A stretch of 64,000 nt of DNA from Lunularia cruciata (Eukaryota; Streptophyta; Marchantiopsida; Lunulariales; Lunulariaceae): positions 79,006,218 through 79,070,217 of the forward strand of contig OX419755.1 in NCBI GenBank assembly GCA_948567375.1, read 5' to 3'. Position numbers and translations under genes: made by a program. The number at the start of each line of letters is the position of its first letter. Position 1 is the stretch's first letter. Positions 1-12,584 of the stretch are shown piece by piece. The notes beneath the pieces are model-generated. The model was not told where the DNA came from, did not search any database, and was given only the letters and a program-made list of their open reading frames with translations.

Positions 1-71
1 ATATAGTTTATATGAAGGAGAGTGATTTGCATAGTGTGAGTAGTAGTACATTTCTTATGTTACCTATTTGG

Positions 72-600
72 TAACCCCTTCACTTGTATCATTGATCATC
101 ACACACTAAAGTGGTTGATAGAGTCCGACAAGCTTTCAAGGAAGCTTGAACAATGGGGTCTGATTTTACAAGAGTATGATTTTTTGGTTATTCATAGACC
201 TTTGAGTGGTGAATTGTGATGTAGATAGGTTGAGTAAAAAACCCCTATCCCAATCAGTAAGATCATACTAAAGCAGATTGGCATGGTGAGACCAATGAGG
301 AGATGATGGCAAGTTAGCATACATCTACCTTTCTATATATATTTTCTAAGGCTTTGATGGTATCTCTCTCAACACATACATGAAGAGTTGTTGAGGTTGC
401 ATATCCAAAGGATGGAGATATTGGTACAAGTTAGCAAGAAATTCATGATGATGTCTTAATGATGGATTATCTTTGCATTGATGTTGTGGGTGGCATAGTT
501 GGTATTAAGGAGAGAGATAGTGTCCTTCAACAAACCAAGCGGTTTAGATTGGAGGGCAAAGCTTTGCACAAAAAAGACTTATGTATCCAATAGATCTCAA
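72..600 (+). pseudogene. Ty3/gypsy pol remnant (RNase H end and start of integrase)
   Basis: The + strand reads through an RNase H C-terminal motif: an IDHHTLKWL stretch, then DKLSRKLEQWGLILQEYDF, then a VIHRP-like segment. This resembles the gypsy RNase H end (DH..L..L...K..GKL.RW...LQEYDF). Stops (TGA near 218, TAG) follow. A weaker ERDSVLQQTKRFRLEGKALHKK-like stretch at about 510-575 would be the spacer before the integrase zinc-binding domain. The copy is truncated at both sides and is a different lineage from the chromovirus family that fills the rest of the window. No LTR is visible. Confidence 0.6.
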
Positions 601-2149
601 TTTTTTCATCAAAGCCAAATCCAAATATCTAGAAAGGATACAAGGTTGATACGGTAAAATTGTAAATTAGTAGTACTCACTCTTTCAAACCCATCTACAT
701 TAATATTTTATCTTTCTTAGCAAGAACTAACTTTAGCTAATCAAATTTAAAAATCTTTATTAAACTCTATAGAAACAAAATCTTTCAGTTAATCACATTA
801 CCAAAGTAGATACCTTAAGAGAGCATACTTGCAGTTATAAGTGTTACATTTATAGAACTAAGATTTCTCTTTGTCACCAAAGTGAATATCCCTTTACCTT
901 TTTTGATACAAATTCAGCTTAAAGTTGAACTTATGGTTATCATGATTGCTCTTTTGAGAGTGTCTTCTTTTGAGAGTGTCTTCTGTTCTCAACTCCTTGT
1001 GATCATGGGTATAATTTCATCACACTTCTTCCCTTGTGAAGTGTAACAACCCAAGATGCATATCAATCTCTAGTAGTATTTTGGTGGTATTGACTTAGTA
1101 GCTAGCTAATTTTAGTAATAACTTACTAATCATAGTAATAATGGAAGGAAGAGATCCAATATGTTATAGCTATATATTCAATGGGACCCTTAGTGAATTT
1201 TAAATTTAATTATATTGGGTTAAAATCTCTTACAATAATTTTATATTAAATTAGATCATTTCCTTGGATTTTGTAAGGCCAGATTGACTAGTGATATAAG
1301 AGATGTCAAAATTGTATAGACTTGATCAAGTTAGGTGACCTTTGGCAATGGAGGTAGGTCAAGTTAGGTATTTTTTACTCCAGTTTATAATATTTTGTAA
1401 CTTCTAATTAGGAAAGGCCTTAGATTCAAAGAGGTAATGCTTGGAAGATTCTAAAGGGAGGTAGAAACCCATGGAAGGCTTATTAACCTAAGATTCCTTA
1501 CCTAGGGTGATTTTGGTAAAATATATTTTACCAAGTTTCCATGATGCTTACCATGATAGCTTTGGTAATACATAAGTAGAGGCTTAGGATAAGAAAGGCA
1601 GCCATTCCTCAAAGAGAGATTAAGAAGAAGGAGGCTATGTGAGTAATACTTATATCTGAGTGAGTATAGAGTGATTAAGAATAAGGAGTCTATGTAAGTA
1701 ATACTTAAATTTGTTAAGAACAAATGAGATTTCTATTGTAGACTGCAGTTATTATGGTTGAAGATCTTGGATGAACCTTTAACTCCATAACAACCTTTTG
1801 TGAATATGACCTTCTATATTAATGTTGTCAAAGCCTTTCCTTATAAAGCATTTTTTAGGAGCTTTGGCATAAGAAAGGATGCATGTTTTGGGGAGTAAAT
1901 GAGACATTTAGGAGTGAATAAGGGGGTTCTATTTGTATTGTTATTCTTGATATTGCTTGATGTTGACATGATCTTTGTTCTAGAAATTATGCACAAATTT
2001 GTTTTCACTAGGAATATCTTATGGTATGGAGAGACTAGGAATTACTAGGAACTAGGAATATCTTATGGTATGGGGAGGAAGGACTTGAATTATTTTTATT
2101 TGCAAAATGGTCAAAATTACTTGGCAAAAACTTCTTTTGTACTCTCTTG
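601..2149. other. AT-rich stretch without recognised genes
   Basis: No ORF here resembles a known protein. Short local duplications occur: a 55-bp tandem duplication at 1618-1727, and a 20-bp direct repeat (starting aggaatatcttatgg) near 2011 and 2057. A TGTAACAACCC string near 1037 could be an LTR start, but no matching end was found. The stretch is probably decayed repeat DNA. Confidence 0.4.
1618..1727. repeat. 55-bp imperfect tandem duplication
   Basis: Two adjacent units begin gattaagaa and run through a shared ctatgt(g/a)agtaatactta core. The second unit starts 55 bp after the first. They differ at a few positions. No coding role is apparent. Confidence 0.55.
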
Positions 2150-2815
2150 ATCAAATATAATCAAACATTATCCAAACCACCTTCCTTGAAGTTTTCCACC
2201 GTCTTCTTGCCTTACTTCTTATCATAGATTTCCTTTTCTTCCTTTGGGTTTGCTCCTCTAAGACCATTATTAACTACCAAAATATACCAATTTTTCCTTG
2301 AAATTCTATTAAGAGGATCCAAAAATTCAATATCCTGCTTCTCAAATGACCACTAGTAATTGAATTGATACAAGAGGTAGAGTGGAGATGGAATTCCTAG
2401 AAAAAGCTAAAAAGTATTGCAATAATCAAGAATGTTCACTCCCTCATGGTAGCCTACATCTAGATTCCTAAAAACAATCACCTTTTCTATAAGATGACCT
2501 CCACTACTAACCTATTATTAAACTCATTCATGAGTTAGATAGACTCTTTTTTACTCATTGCTCTTTGAAGTAAACAACATGATATTGGTAAAAAAAGATA
2601 TCTTCTATCATTGTATAAGATCTATATCTTACTTGAAGTGCTTCCTTCTCCCTAGATAATTATGTATTATCATGTTTCCTATCTAGATAATTACTTCTTA
2701 TGATAAAATCTACAATCTTTATACTCTATTTGAATTTCTTGATTGAGTAAAATAAATGTAAGCTCTTCATCCAAGCATGAATAATCCATTGGCTCAACTC
2801 CATAATGATCATAAG
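2150..2815 (-). pseudogene. Gypsy element C, integrase part (left of insertion A)
   Basis: On the - strand, fragments resemble the region after RNase H of a gypsy polyprotein: a SYTMIEDIFF-like segment before the integrase zinc finger, and FLDPLNRISRKNWYILVV, which resembles the start of the integrase core (F.GP......Y.LV..D). It is heavily broken by stops. It continues the element whose RNase H and RT lie at 14,799-15,990; element A separates the two parts and is flanked by the ATAAG duplication. This is an inference from weak similarity. Confidence 0.4.
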
Positions 2816-3281
2816 TGGAAAATACCAAGACCAAGGAGAGAAATAAGAGAATGGAGGATCACATTGGGACAATTGAGTGTGAGAAACTCCAAATCCTTAG
2901 CATGAGCTTTGGCTTTTATATTTATAGGAAATAAATAATTGCTCTTTAGAAGCTTCCTTGAGCCACTTTCTTGGAGTGCAAGCCAAATTAACTGGGAAGC
3001 TTCTCAAGAACCTTCCTTCTAGAAGCCGCCTACTTGGCATGTAAGCTAAGCTTGTTGGAAGCTTCTAGAAGCTTCATTTTAGAAGCTACCTACTTGGGAT
3101 GCAAGCTAAGCTAGCCAAAAAGCTTCCTCCTAGAAGTTGGCACTTGGCATGCACATTACTCAATACTTAAAACTGTACCAAGTAGTTTCCTAGATTCTTC
3201 AAGAATATTCTAGGCTAATTTGGCACATTTGCTACTTTGTAAGCCTTGACTAACTTCAATGCTAAACTCCATATTGTTACA
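2816..3281 (-). repeat. 3' LTR of element A
   Basis: On the + strand it starts with a diverged TGGAAAATACC (family TGTAAAAGACC) and ends ATTGTTACA. It contains the family's AAGCTTC/TTCTAGAAG blocks and a decayed TATA region (tatttatagg). The chromodomain end and the polypurine tract (complement of cctccaccgct) follow directly. Confidence 0.9.
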
Positions 3282-3282
3282 T

Positions 3283-3780
3283 ATTCCTCCACCGCTAGTT
3301 GGTGACGTACTCATTGTCATTGAAGCTTCAAACTCTTGGATGGCTATTTATGCATTCTACATGTGAGAAAGAGGCTCCCAAGTAGCATCATGAAGAGGAT
3401 ACCCTTTCTAGAGGACTTTGTACTCTGTATGTTGTCAACGGCCTCGTTAAATGTGATGACATGCAAGGATCCGATCAAACTTCATACTATTCATGATCAT
3501 TGATAGGGATGGGAGGAGGAGGAGGTTGGACACAAGAGGAAAAAGAAAATGGATTAGGAAGAAAGGGTTTCAACTTGGACATGTGAAAGTTGGGGTGGAT
3601 GCGTATATGATAAGGCAAGGCAAGTTGATAAGCAATAGGAGAAATGAGTTAGGTGACATCAAAGGATCCTATCCAATTAGGAGCAAGTTTACTGACTTGG
3701 GTATCAAGTGGGAGGGGTAAGTTATTGGACGAGAGCATGATCTTATCACCAATTTAAAAGGTGAAATCATGACAATGGTG

Positions 3781-3812
<32 letters not shown>

Positions 3813-5791
3813 TGATAGTTTTGAGCAACAAGGAATTGAGATTTAGCTCATTGGAGAGATTGGGATATAATGGTCAAGAAGGTGGAAATATGAGGAAGAT
3901 GAGATGGAGGAAGAGCAAGAAGAGATTTTAGAACAAGTGGATCTTGGCCAAAATTGAGGAAGAAAAGAGAGAATCCGATGCTTGCATATTTGGAATTATT
4001 ATATGCAAACTCCACAACTACAAGGCATTCATCCCAATTGGTATAGTGAATGTTTATGAAGGCCCAAAGCATATCCTCCAAGGTGCAATTTTCATGTTCA
4101 GCTTGTCCATCAGTTTGAGGATGATAGGCCGTGGACAAAGCAAGCTTGGTGCCAAGTATCTAGAAGAGTGCTTGCCAAAATTTTCTTGTGAATTGAGGAT
4201 CACAGTCAAAGATGAGTACACAAGGCATCCCATGATGCTTGAAGACAATGTTGAAGTAGATCTGCACAAATGTTGGAGCATCCATGATATCAAAGGTTGG
4301 TGCCAAATGGATTTGCTTATTAAACTTATCTACAAATACCATTATCATTGCGTGAACTTGCTTTGTCTTGGGAAAGGATGTAATGAGATCCAAGCTCACA
4401 TGTTCTCATTGAGTAGATGGAATGGAGAATTGTTGAAGGAGTCCACTCAATTTTTGGTTGTTGGCCTTGTTAAATTGGCAGTTCTTACACAATCAAACAA
4501 ACTCTCAAACATCTTGTGCCATATTGGGCCACCACCATTGGCATGGAGGGTGCCAAAGGTCTTGTACATACCCATGTGACTAGCAATTGATAAGTCATGG
4601 GCTTCTTAGAGGCGCACAAGTCGGAGATCACCCTTGGCTGGAATATGTATCTGGTCCTCATGGAATAAAAGTTCTTGCTTGAAGGAGAAGGTGTTGCACT
4701 CCTTGTCGCATGTTGCAAGATGACCTTATACTATCTGAAAGGAGGAATCTTGCTGTAGAGCTATCCTAAACTCAATTTGGACCTTGGAGACAACTAACAC
4801 CATTGTAATTGCCGTTGTGATGAGAGGAAGAGACTTCAAATCAAGGTATCGTGATAGAGCATCAAGGATAACATGTAATTGACCAAGTTTTTACTCAAGT
4901 TTGATGTCAAACAATTGGAGTTGCTCCTCCCATCAATGATGTCGACTCTTCATGTGTTCCAAATGTAATGTCTATAAAAAGAGTTTGGTTTACATGATCA
5001 TTTGTTTTCCCAAGAGATAATGCCTCCATACCTGGTGGCATATACTATTGCTTGTTGTTCTTGATCTTGTGCAAAGTAATTCCTTTCTATGGTGTTTAAT
5101 CAATGAGACACAAAGGCAATGGGATGTAACACATCTAAGAATTTATGCTATAATATAGCTCCAATGGCAAAGTTAGAAGCATCAAAGTCAACCACACAAG
5201 GTAGTTGAAAAATGGGTCTTGAAGACACTATATGTTTTAACTTTTGGAATGCTTCTTCATGCTTTGCGGTTGTCCATTGAAAGCTTGAGTTTTTCCCCAA
5301 GAGGTTGGTCAATAGTGTTGTCACATGCGCATAATAGTAAATGAACCCTTGGTAAAAACTTACCAAATCCATTAAATGCTTGCACCTCTATAGCATCCTA
5401 TGGAGTAGGGCAATCAATAATGGCCTTGATTTTCTTTTCTTCCATCTTGATCCCTTTTGATGAGATCTTGTGACCCAAGAAGGTAACTTCCTTTTTCCAA
5501 AAGGCACACTTTGACTTCTTGCGATAAAACTTCCATTGACATAGTTGCTTTAGGACTTCTTGCACATGATTTGTGTGTTTTGACTCCATCTTTCTATAGA
5601 TTAAAATATCATCCAAGAACACCACTATGTATTGATCCAATAGTCCATCCAACATCCAATGCATCTGATCCATGAAGACAACTGAAGCATTAGTGAGCCC
5701 AAAAGGTAGAACTCTCCATTCAAAATGGCCATACCTTGTATGAAAGATAATCTTTTGCACATCCTCTCTATCAATAGAGATTTGAAAATAG
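3283..5791 (-). pseudogene. Element A pol, 3' half: RT end, RNase H, integrase, chromodomain
   Basis: Read on the - strand from 5791 down. The RT palm has the metal-binding FLDD in [11 protein letters not shown] (about 5610), followed by the GHKIS connection segment. RNase H has VDFDASNFAIGAIL at about 5150-5200. The integrase core has SLDLITSFPKTKQ at about 4390 and STAYHPQTDGQAEHEN at about 4130-4080. The C-terminal SH3-like region and chromodomain lie at about 3700-3290. Several frameshifts and stops break the frame, and an (AT)n run at 3781 lies between the integrase core and C-terminus. It belongs to the same polyprotein as 11387-12538, from which insertion B separates it. Confidence 0.85.
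3781..3807. repeat. (AT)n microsatellite
   Basis: About 13 uninterrupted AT units inside the decayed integrase of element A, where sister copies have ordinary coding sequence. The run therefore expanded after insertion. Confidence 0.9.
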
Positions 5792-6206
5792 TATAAAAGA
5801 CCAAGACCAAGGGGAGAAATAAGAGAATGGAAACTCACATTGGGACATTGGAATGAGGGAAAACTCCAAATGCCTAGCATGAGCTTTGGCTTTGATATTT
5901 ATAGGTAGCATACAAGGCCCTTGAAAAGCTTCTCAAGAAGCTTCCTTGAGCTGCTTTCTTAGAGTGCAAGCCAAGTTAACCAGGAAGCTTCTCAAGAAGC
6001 TTCCTTCTAGAAGCCGTCTACTTGGCTTGCAAGCTAGGCTAGTTAGAAGCTTCCTTCTAGAAGCTACCTGCTTGGGGCGCAAGTTAACTAGTTGGGAAGC
6101 TTCCCAAGAAGCTTCCTAGATGCTTCTAGAATATTCTAGGCTAATTTGGCTTATTCTCTACTTCATTAGCCTTACTAACTATATCACTAAATTCTATATT
6201 GTTACA
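5792..6206 (-). repeat. 3' LTR of element B
   Basis: 415 bp. On the + strand it runs from TATAAAAGACC (TG mutated to TA) to ATTGTTACA. It contains tatttatagg (TATA region on the - strand) and several GAAGCTTC/TTCTAGAAG blocks. It is directly followed by the polypurine complement cctccaccgc. Confidence 0.92.
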
Positions 6207-9200
6207 TATTCCTCCACCGCTTGTTGGTGATGCTCTCGTCGCCATTGAAGCTTCAAACTCCTAAATGGCCGTTTGTGCATTTTGGAGGTGAGAAAGAGGT
6301 CCCCATGTGGCAAAATGAAGGGGATACCCTTTCCAAAGGACCTTGTACTCCATATGTTGTTAGCATCCTCGTTGGATGTGGCAACACACAAGGATACGAT
6401 CAACTTTGTACTCCTCATGATCATTGATAGAGATAGGGGGAGGAGGAGGTTGGACTTGAGAGGAAAAAGAAGAGGGATTAGGAACAAAGAGTTTCAACTT
6501 GGAAACATGAAAGATAGGATGGATGCACATATGACAAGGCAATGCAAGTCGATAAGCAACAAGAGAGACAATTTGGATGACATCAAAAGGTCCTATCCAA
6601 TTAGGGGCAAGTTTACAAACTTGGGTATCAAGCGGAAGGGGTAGATTACTAGAGGATAGCATAACTTTATCACCAACTTCAAAGGTGAGATCATGACGAT
6701 GGTGGTCTGCATATTGTTTTTGATGATTCTGAGCAACAAGGAGGTGAGATTTGGCTTGTTGGAGAGATTTGGATATGGTGGTCAAGAAGGTTGAAGTATG
6801 AGGGACCTGAGATGGAGGAGGAGCAAGAAGAGATCTAGGACAAGCGGATCTTGGCCAAAATTAAGAAAGAAAGGAGAGAATCTAGTGCTTGCCTATTTAG
6901 ACTTGTTGTGTGCAAACTCCGTAGCTGCAAGACATTCATCCCAATTGGTATAGTGAATGTTGACAAAGGCATGAAGCATATCTTCCAAGGTGCAATTTGC
7001 ACATTCAGTTTGTCCATCAGTTTGAGGGTGATACGCTATGGACAAAGTGAGCTTGGTGCAAAGTATCTAGAAGAGGGCTTGCCAAAACTTTCTGGTGAAG
7101 CGAGGATCACGGTCAGAGATGAGTACACATGGCACCCATGATGTTTGAATATATTATTGAAGTAGAGTTGCACCAAGGTTGGAGCATCTACAATATCAAC
7201 CGTTGGTGCCAAATGGATTTGCTTACTAAGCTTATCTACAAACACCACAATTGATGTGTGACCTTGTTGTATCTTGGGCAAGGAGGTGATGAGATCTAAG
7301 CTCACATGTTCCCAATGAGTAGTTGGAATGGGAAGTGGCTGAAGAAGTACACTCAGCTTCTGGTTACTAGCCTTGTTGCGTTGACAACTCTCACACGATC
7401 GAACAAACTCCTGAACATCTCATGTCATGTTGGGCTACCACCATTGGCGTTGGAGGGTACCTAGCGTCTTGTCTACTTCCATGTGACCAGCTATTGGTAA
7501 ATCATGGGCTTCTTGAAGGCGCACAAGTTGGAGATCACCTTTGGCTGGAACATAGTTCCGGTCCGTATGGAATAGAAGGAGAAGGTGTTGTACTCCTTGT
7601 TGCCTGTTGTTAGACAACCATGTACCATTTGAAAGAAGGGATCTTGTTTTAGAGCTAATCAAAACTCGTTATGGACCTTGGGGTCAATTGATACCGTCAT
7701 AATTGCCACCGTGATGAGAGGAAGAGACTTCAAATCGGGTCATCTTGATAGAGCATCAGGGACGATATAGAACCGACTTGGTTTGTACTCAAGTTTGATG
7801 TCAAACAATTGGAGTTGCTCTTCCCATCAATGATGTTGACTCTTCATATGTTCCAAGTGTAAGGTTTGCAACAATGGCTTGTGATCAGTTTGCATGACCA
7901 CTTGTTTTCCCAAGAGGTAATGCCTCCATACCTTGGTTGCATATACCATTGCAAGTTGTTCTTGATCTCAAGAAGAGTAATTTCTTTCAGTTGTATTTAG
8001 TTGGCAAGACACAAAGGCAATGGGATGTAGTACATCTGGGAATTCCTATTGCAACACAACTCCAATTGCAAAGTTAGAAGCATCAAAATCAACCACACAA
8101 GGTAGTTGAGGATCATATGGTTGAAGAATGGGTCTTGAAGACACCATATGCCTTAACTTCTAGAATGCTTCTTCATGCTTGGTGGTCCATTGGAAGCTCA
8201 AGTTCTTTCCCAAGAGGTCAGTCAATGGTGCAGCCACATGAGCATAATAGTGGATGAACCGTCGGTAAAAATTGGCCAATCTATTGAATGCCCATACTTC
8301 TGTAGCATCCTTCGGGGTAGACCAATCAGTAATGGCCTTGATCTTCTCTTCTTCCATCTTGATCCCCTCTGATGAGATCTTATGACCCAAGAAGGTAACC
8401 TCCTTCTGCCAAAAGGCACACTTCGACTTCTTGCAGTAAAATTTCCATTGTCATAGTCGTCTTAGGACTTCTCAAACATGATTCACGTGTTCTACCTCTA
8501 TCTTGCTATAGATTAAGATATCATCCAAGAACACCACCGCGGACCAATCCAATAGTCCCTCCAACACTTGATGCATCTGATCCATGAAGACTACTAGATT
8601 ATTAGTGAGTCCAAAAGGTAGAACTCTCCACTCAAAATGCCCATACCTTGTGCGGAAGGCAGTCTTTTGCACATCCTCTCTTTCAATAGGAATTTGCCAA
8701 TAGCCACTACAAAGATCCAACATGGAAAAGTAGTGTGCTCCACTTAGTTGATCAAGCAAGTCATACATCCAAGGCAAAGGATATACATCCTTCACGGTTT
8801 TCTTATTGAGCCCACAGTAATCAATATAGAAACAAAGTACTCCATCCTTCTTTGGAACAAATAGTACCGGTGCTTCCCAAGAAGAGGTACTATGTCATAT
8901 GAAATCCTTCTCTAACAACTCTATAAGTGTTGTTTGCAACTCCTCCAACACCTTTGGTGAGAGTTGATAAATCGGTCTATTCATTGGAGTACTATCTGGC
9001 AATAACTCAATCTTGAAGTGCATACCTTGATTGGAGGGTAATCCCTTTGGCAGATTATCCAGAAACACTTCCGCAAACTTTTGAACTATTCGATCAACCA
9101 TTGCTTGATGAGGCTCTTGGCCCTCCTTAGATTGTTCTCGTGCAATCGGCTTGATCGACATTGCGAATATAGACTTATCTTCCTCCAAAGCTTGCTCTAT

Positions 9201-9775
9201 AGCTGCTTTACTAACAAACTTCCCTTCTTGGGACTCATCTCTCTTCCAAGCTTGCTCCAGGTTGCCTTCTTGGCAAACTTCCATCTTGGGACTCATCTCC
9301 CTTCCAAGTTTGCTCAACAAACTTCCCATCTTGGGATTGATTGTTCTTAGGTGTCTTACTCAAAGATGCCAAACAACCTAATCTAAAATTTCTACCTTGG
9401 TGTTATACTTGAATTTGTCATTAGGTCCAATCAAATCGAACCTTATGATGTTCAAGCCAAGGTAGACCCATAATGATATCATAGTGTAGAGGTGCCACTA
9501 CAAACCTCATACACTCCAAATACTCTTTCCCAATCTTGAAGGTAATAGGATGCGAGGTGCGGAATGCAGAACCCTTTCTACCATCCGCCATCATCAAATT
9601 ACTTCCAAACATTGGCTTGATATGAATACCCAATTCCTTTGCTACTTGCATAGACATGCAATTCTCTAAACTTCCAAAATCAACCAAAATCCTACAACCC
9701 CAATTAGATATCGTACCTTGCAAGTGAAACAAACTTGCATAAGTTGAGCCTTCAATCCCATTGAAACTAATCAAG
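6207..9775 (-). pseudogene. Element B pol (protease, RT, RNase H, integrase, chromodomain)
   Basis: Read from 9775 down. Protease has ILVDFGSLENCMSM at about 9690-9640. The linker contains 60-bp in-frame repeats (about 9330-9170). RT has YQLSPKVLEEL and FLDDILIYS (about 8530). The connection segment has [17 protein letters not shown]. RNase H is at about 8100-7950. Integrase has SLDLITSLPK at about 7300 and a TDGQTEC-like glutamate region near 7010. The C-terminus has HVSKLKLFVPNPSS, followed by the chromodomain (about 6480-6210). Stops and frameshifts at several places rule out a full polyprotein. Here the protease keeps DFG and the integrase glutamate position still reads Glu, unlike element F. 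Confidence 0.88.
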
Positions 9776-9776
9776 C

Positions 9777-9822
9777 TCCTAGTAGGCGGCTCGACATCTC
9801 CTACTGGGATTCCTCATTTCCT
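9777..9822 (-). promoter_or_regulatory. Candidate -1 frameshift signal, element B
   Basis: In the element's sense: AGGAAAT (9822-9816), 6-nt spacer (9815-9810), stem left arm TCCCAGTAGG (9809-9800) containing the gag UAG, 13-nt loop, right arm CCTACTAGGA (9786-9777). One C-A mismatch breaks the 10-bp stem. The geometry is identical to F. The heptamer's first base is A, not G, so it is not a perfect X_XXY_YYZ site. Confidence 0.55.
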
Positions 9823-10700
9823 TGATCATTCTATTCCACAATCTCTATCTGGGCAACTTGTCAAGGTCGCCCATTCCTAAGTGGGCATTCAACAATGTGA
9901 TGTCCAACTTGGCAACAATAAAAACAACCTCCATTTTGTTGCAATCTTTCACTATCCATTGTACTAAGTGGTCTTTGTTGGATAGCATCAATCTCCATTG
10001 GTGCCGGTTCTTCCACCTGTGCATAGTGTACTGGTAGGCCTTGTGTAGGTTGAGGTCAAGACCAAGTTGTTGCAACCAAGGAATCAAAGTGCTTAGCTAA
10101 TTCATGGCTTCTTCTATGTTCTGTGGTTCTCACATGGTCACCTCCAATATGGTTTGTGATTTCAATCCTCGCACAAATCAATCCAGAACTTCACCTTCTT
10201 GTATATCTGGAATCTGCATGATGATGATCTAAAATTATGTGAAGCTCTTTACTGAGCCAACTTGCTTCAACTCCACCAATTTATCTCATGCGGCTTGGGT
10301 GGCATTTATAGTTTAGAATTGACTCAATATTGCATCCTTGAACTCTGCCCAGTCAAAATTGGTGCATTATATGTTGTTCAGCTTGCTCCACTCTAAATCG
10401 CCACCAAAGTTTTACCACACCATCTAATTGGCTAGAGGTCAAGAGAATTTGTTTTTGTTCATCTTGAAGATTGGTGGCGTCAAAGTAACGATCGTAGTCA
10501 AACACAAAATTCTCCACTATGCCCGGAAGATTCTTGCCTTGAAACACTTTGGGTTTTGGAAATCAAATGCAATCTTCTCCATCTCGAATTGGCGCTCTCT
10601 CTATATGTTCTTGTTATTGCTGATCTTGTTCATCCAGCAATTGAGTAAGGTGCTCAATTTGTTGCTGCATTGCAAGGATAACGTCTGGTATTGTTGCCAT
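9801..10700 (-). pseudogene. Element B gag
   Basis: The ATG at 10700-10698 and the conserved UAG at 9803-9801 are in frame, giving 300 codons including the stop, the same as element F. The capsid-like region (GKNLPGIVENFVFDYDRYFDATNLQDEQKQ in part) is at about 10547-10440. A zinc knuckle CC.Q.GH...C lies at about 9930-9890. Internal in-frame stops are present. It would encode the structural protein packaging the element RNA. Confidence 0.8.
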
Positions 10701-10958
10701 AGCTACTACTCTATCTTACTACTCCCACTTTATCTTATTGATTAACACATATATACAACACGTCCACTGTTCTACATAAGTTACAATCGGAAATATCAAG
10801 GGTTCCTCAGACACGTTGATTATATGTAGAAAATCTTGCCCAAAGCGCAAGGTGATGAATTGTGTGAAACAATGCTTGGGTAATATCTGGACATGAAAAT
10901 CCTAATGGTTTGGTGGAAGTGGATTTGGTGGTCCATAAATTCCATCCATCCCATTCTT

Positions 10959-10970
10959 GCTCTAATACCA
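10959..10970 (-). other. Primer-binding site, element B
   Basis: The + strand gctctaatacca is the complement of TGGTATTAGAGC, one base from plant initiator Met-tRNA TGGTATCAGAGC. It lies one base inside the 5' LTR, as expected for minus-strand priming. Confidence 0.88.
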
Positions 10971-10971
10971 A

Positions 10972-11386
10972 TGTAAAAGACCAAGACTGAGGAGAGAAAT
11001 AGGAGAATGGAAACTCACATTGGGACACTAGAATAAGGGAAAACCCTGAATGCCTAGCATGAGCTTCGGCTTTGGTATTTATAGGTAGCATACAAGGCTC
11101 TTGAGAAGTTTCTCAAGAGGCTTTCTTGAGCCGCTTTCTTAGAGTGCAAGCCAAGTTAACCAAAAAGCTTCTCAAGAAGCTTCCTTCTAGAAGCCTACTA
11201 CTTGGTATGCAAGCTAAACTAGTTAGAAGCTTCCTTCTAGAAGCTACCTACTTGGGGCACAAGTTAACTAGTTAGGAAGCTTCCCAAGAAGCTTCCTAGA
11301 TGCTTCTAGAATATTCTAGGCTAATTTGGCTTATTCTCTACTTCATTAGCCTTACTAACTATGTCGCTAAACTCCATATTGTTACA
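10972..11386 (-). repeat. 5' LTR of element B
   Basis: 415 bp, from TGTAAAAGACC to ATTGTTACA on the + strand, with intact TG..CA ends. The - strand contains the TATAAATACC box and TTCTAGAAGG/GAAGCTTC blocks. The AATAG duplication follows directly at 11387. Confidence 0.94.
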
Positions 11387-12538
11387 AATAGCCTCTACAA
11401 AGATCCAACTTGGAGAAGTATTATGCTCCACTCAATTGATCAAGCAAGTCATCAATTTCAAGCAAGGGATATGCATTCTTTGTTTGTTTATTGACCCCAC
11501 GGTAATCAATACAAAAAAAAGGCCTCTATCCTTCTTTGGAACAAATAGTAATGGTGCTTCCCAAGGAGATGTACTATGTCATATGAAATCCTTGTCCAAC
11601 AACTCTGTAAGTATTATTTGCAACTCCTCCAGCTCCTTTGGTGAGATCTGATAGATTAGTCTACTTAGTAGAGTACTCTTTGGCAATAAATCAATCTTGA
11701 AGTGCATACTAGAATCAAAGGGTAATCCATTTGGCAATATATCCAAAAATATATTTGTAAAATCTTGAACTATTTGATCAACCATTGCTTGATGAGGCTC
11801 TTGACCCTCCTCATATTCCCCTTGCACAATCAACTTGATCTACACCGCAAAAAAAAGACTTATCTTCTTCCAAAGCTTGCTCTATAGTTGCTTCATTGAC
11901 AAAACTCTCATCAAGGGACTTATCTTGCTTCAAAGCTTGCTCTATGGTTGCTTTCTTGACAACATTCCTATCTTGTGACTTATCTTCATTCAAAGCTTGC
12001 TCTATGGCTGTTTTCTTGACAAACTTCCCATCTTGGGACTTATCTTCCTTCAAAGCTTGCTCTATGGTTGCTTTCCTTACAAACTTCTTATCTTGTGGTT
12101 GACTATTCTTAGGTGTCTTACTCAAAGGTGCCAAACAACCTAATTGGAAATTCCGACTTTGGTGTTGTACTTGAATTTGTCGTTGGGTCCAATCAAATTA
12201 AACCTTATGACATTCAAGCCAAGGCAAACCCAAAATGACATCATAGTTTAGAGGTGCCACTACAAACCTCATACATTCAAAATTCTCCTTCCCAATCCTG
12301 AATGTAATAGGATGTGAGGTACGGAATGTAGAACCCTTTCTACCATCCACCATCATCAATTTGCTTCCAATTATTGGCTTGATAGGAATAAAAAATTCCA
12401 TTGCTTATTGCATGGATATGCAATTCTTTGAACTTCTAGAATCAACCAAAATCCTACAACCACAATAAGACATCATACCTTGCAAGTGAAGTAAACTTGC
12501 ATAGGTCAAGCCTTTGGTCCCATTGGAACTAATCAAGT
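11387..12538 (-). pseudogene. Element A pol, 5' half: protease, repeat linker, RT start
   Basis: Read from 12538 down. Protease is at about 12480-12190, with KPIIGSKLMMVDGRKGSTF and [18 protein letters not shown]. The linker at about 12120-11830 has four 60-bp in-frame units of the type (K/A)ATIEQALKEDKSQDGKFV. RT starts with [12 protein letters not shown] at about 11640 and continues to 11387, where element B is inserted. The frame is broken by stops such as the TAG that ends the linker. Confidence 0.85.
11840..12120 (-). repeat. 60-bp in-frame repeats in pol linker, element A
   Basis: Four to five 60-bp units, each coding 20 residues around KATIEQALKEDKSQDGKFV, between protease and RT. Elements B, E and F have about three units, I has four, and H has one recognisable unit. 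Confidence 0.85.
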
Positions 12539-12584
12539 TCCCAATAGGCGGCTTAAAATATCCTATTGTGATTCCTGATTTCTC
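12539..12584 (-). promoter_or_regulatory. Candidate -1 frameshift signal, element A (decayed)
   Basis: In the element's sense: GAGAAAT (12584-12578), 6-nt spacer, TCACAATAGG (12571-12562), 13-nt loop, CCTATTGGGA (12548-12539). The stem has one A-G mismatch. The pair that is G-C in F is A-U here. Confidence 0.45.

Larger units (their letters stand above)
5792..11386 (-). mobile_element. Chromovirus copy B, nested in the RT of element A
   Basis: A 5,595-bp reverse-oriented element with two 415-bp LTRs (5792-6206 and 10972-11386), flanked by the perfect duplication AATAG (5787-5791 and 11387-11391). Removing the element plus one duplication restores continuity of element A's RT around the SGYWQIPI motif. 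The LTRs differ at about 30 or more positions, so B is older than F. The layout is PBS, 300-codon gag, -1 frame junction, and pol with chromodomain. The pol has multiple stops and shifts. Confidence 0.95.

Noticed and set aside
3944-4579. 211-codon open frame on the + strand
   Set aside because: Antisense shadow of the decayed integrase of element A, which has recognisable motifs on the - strand.
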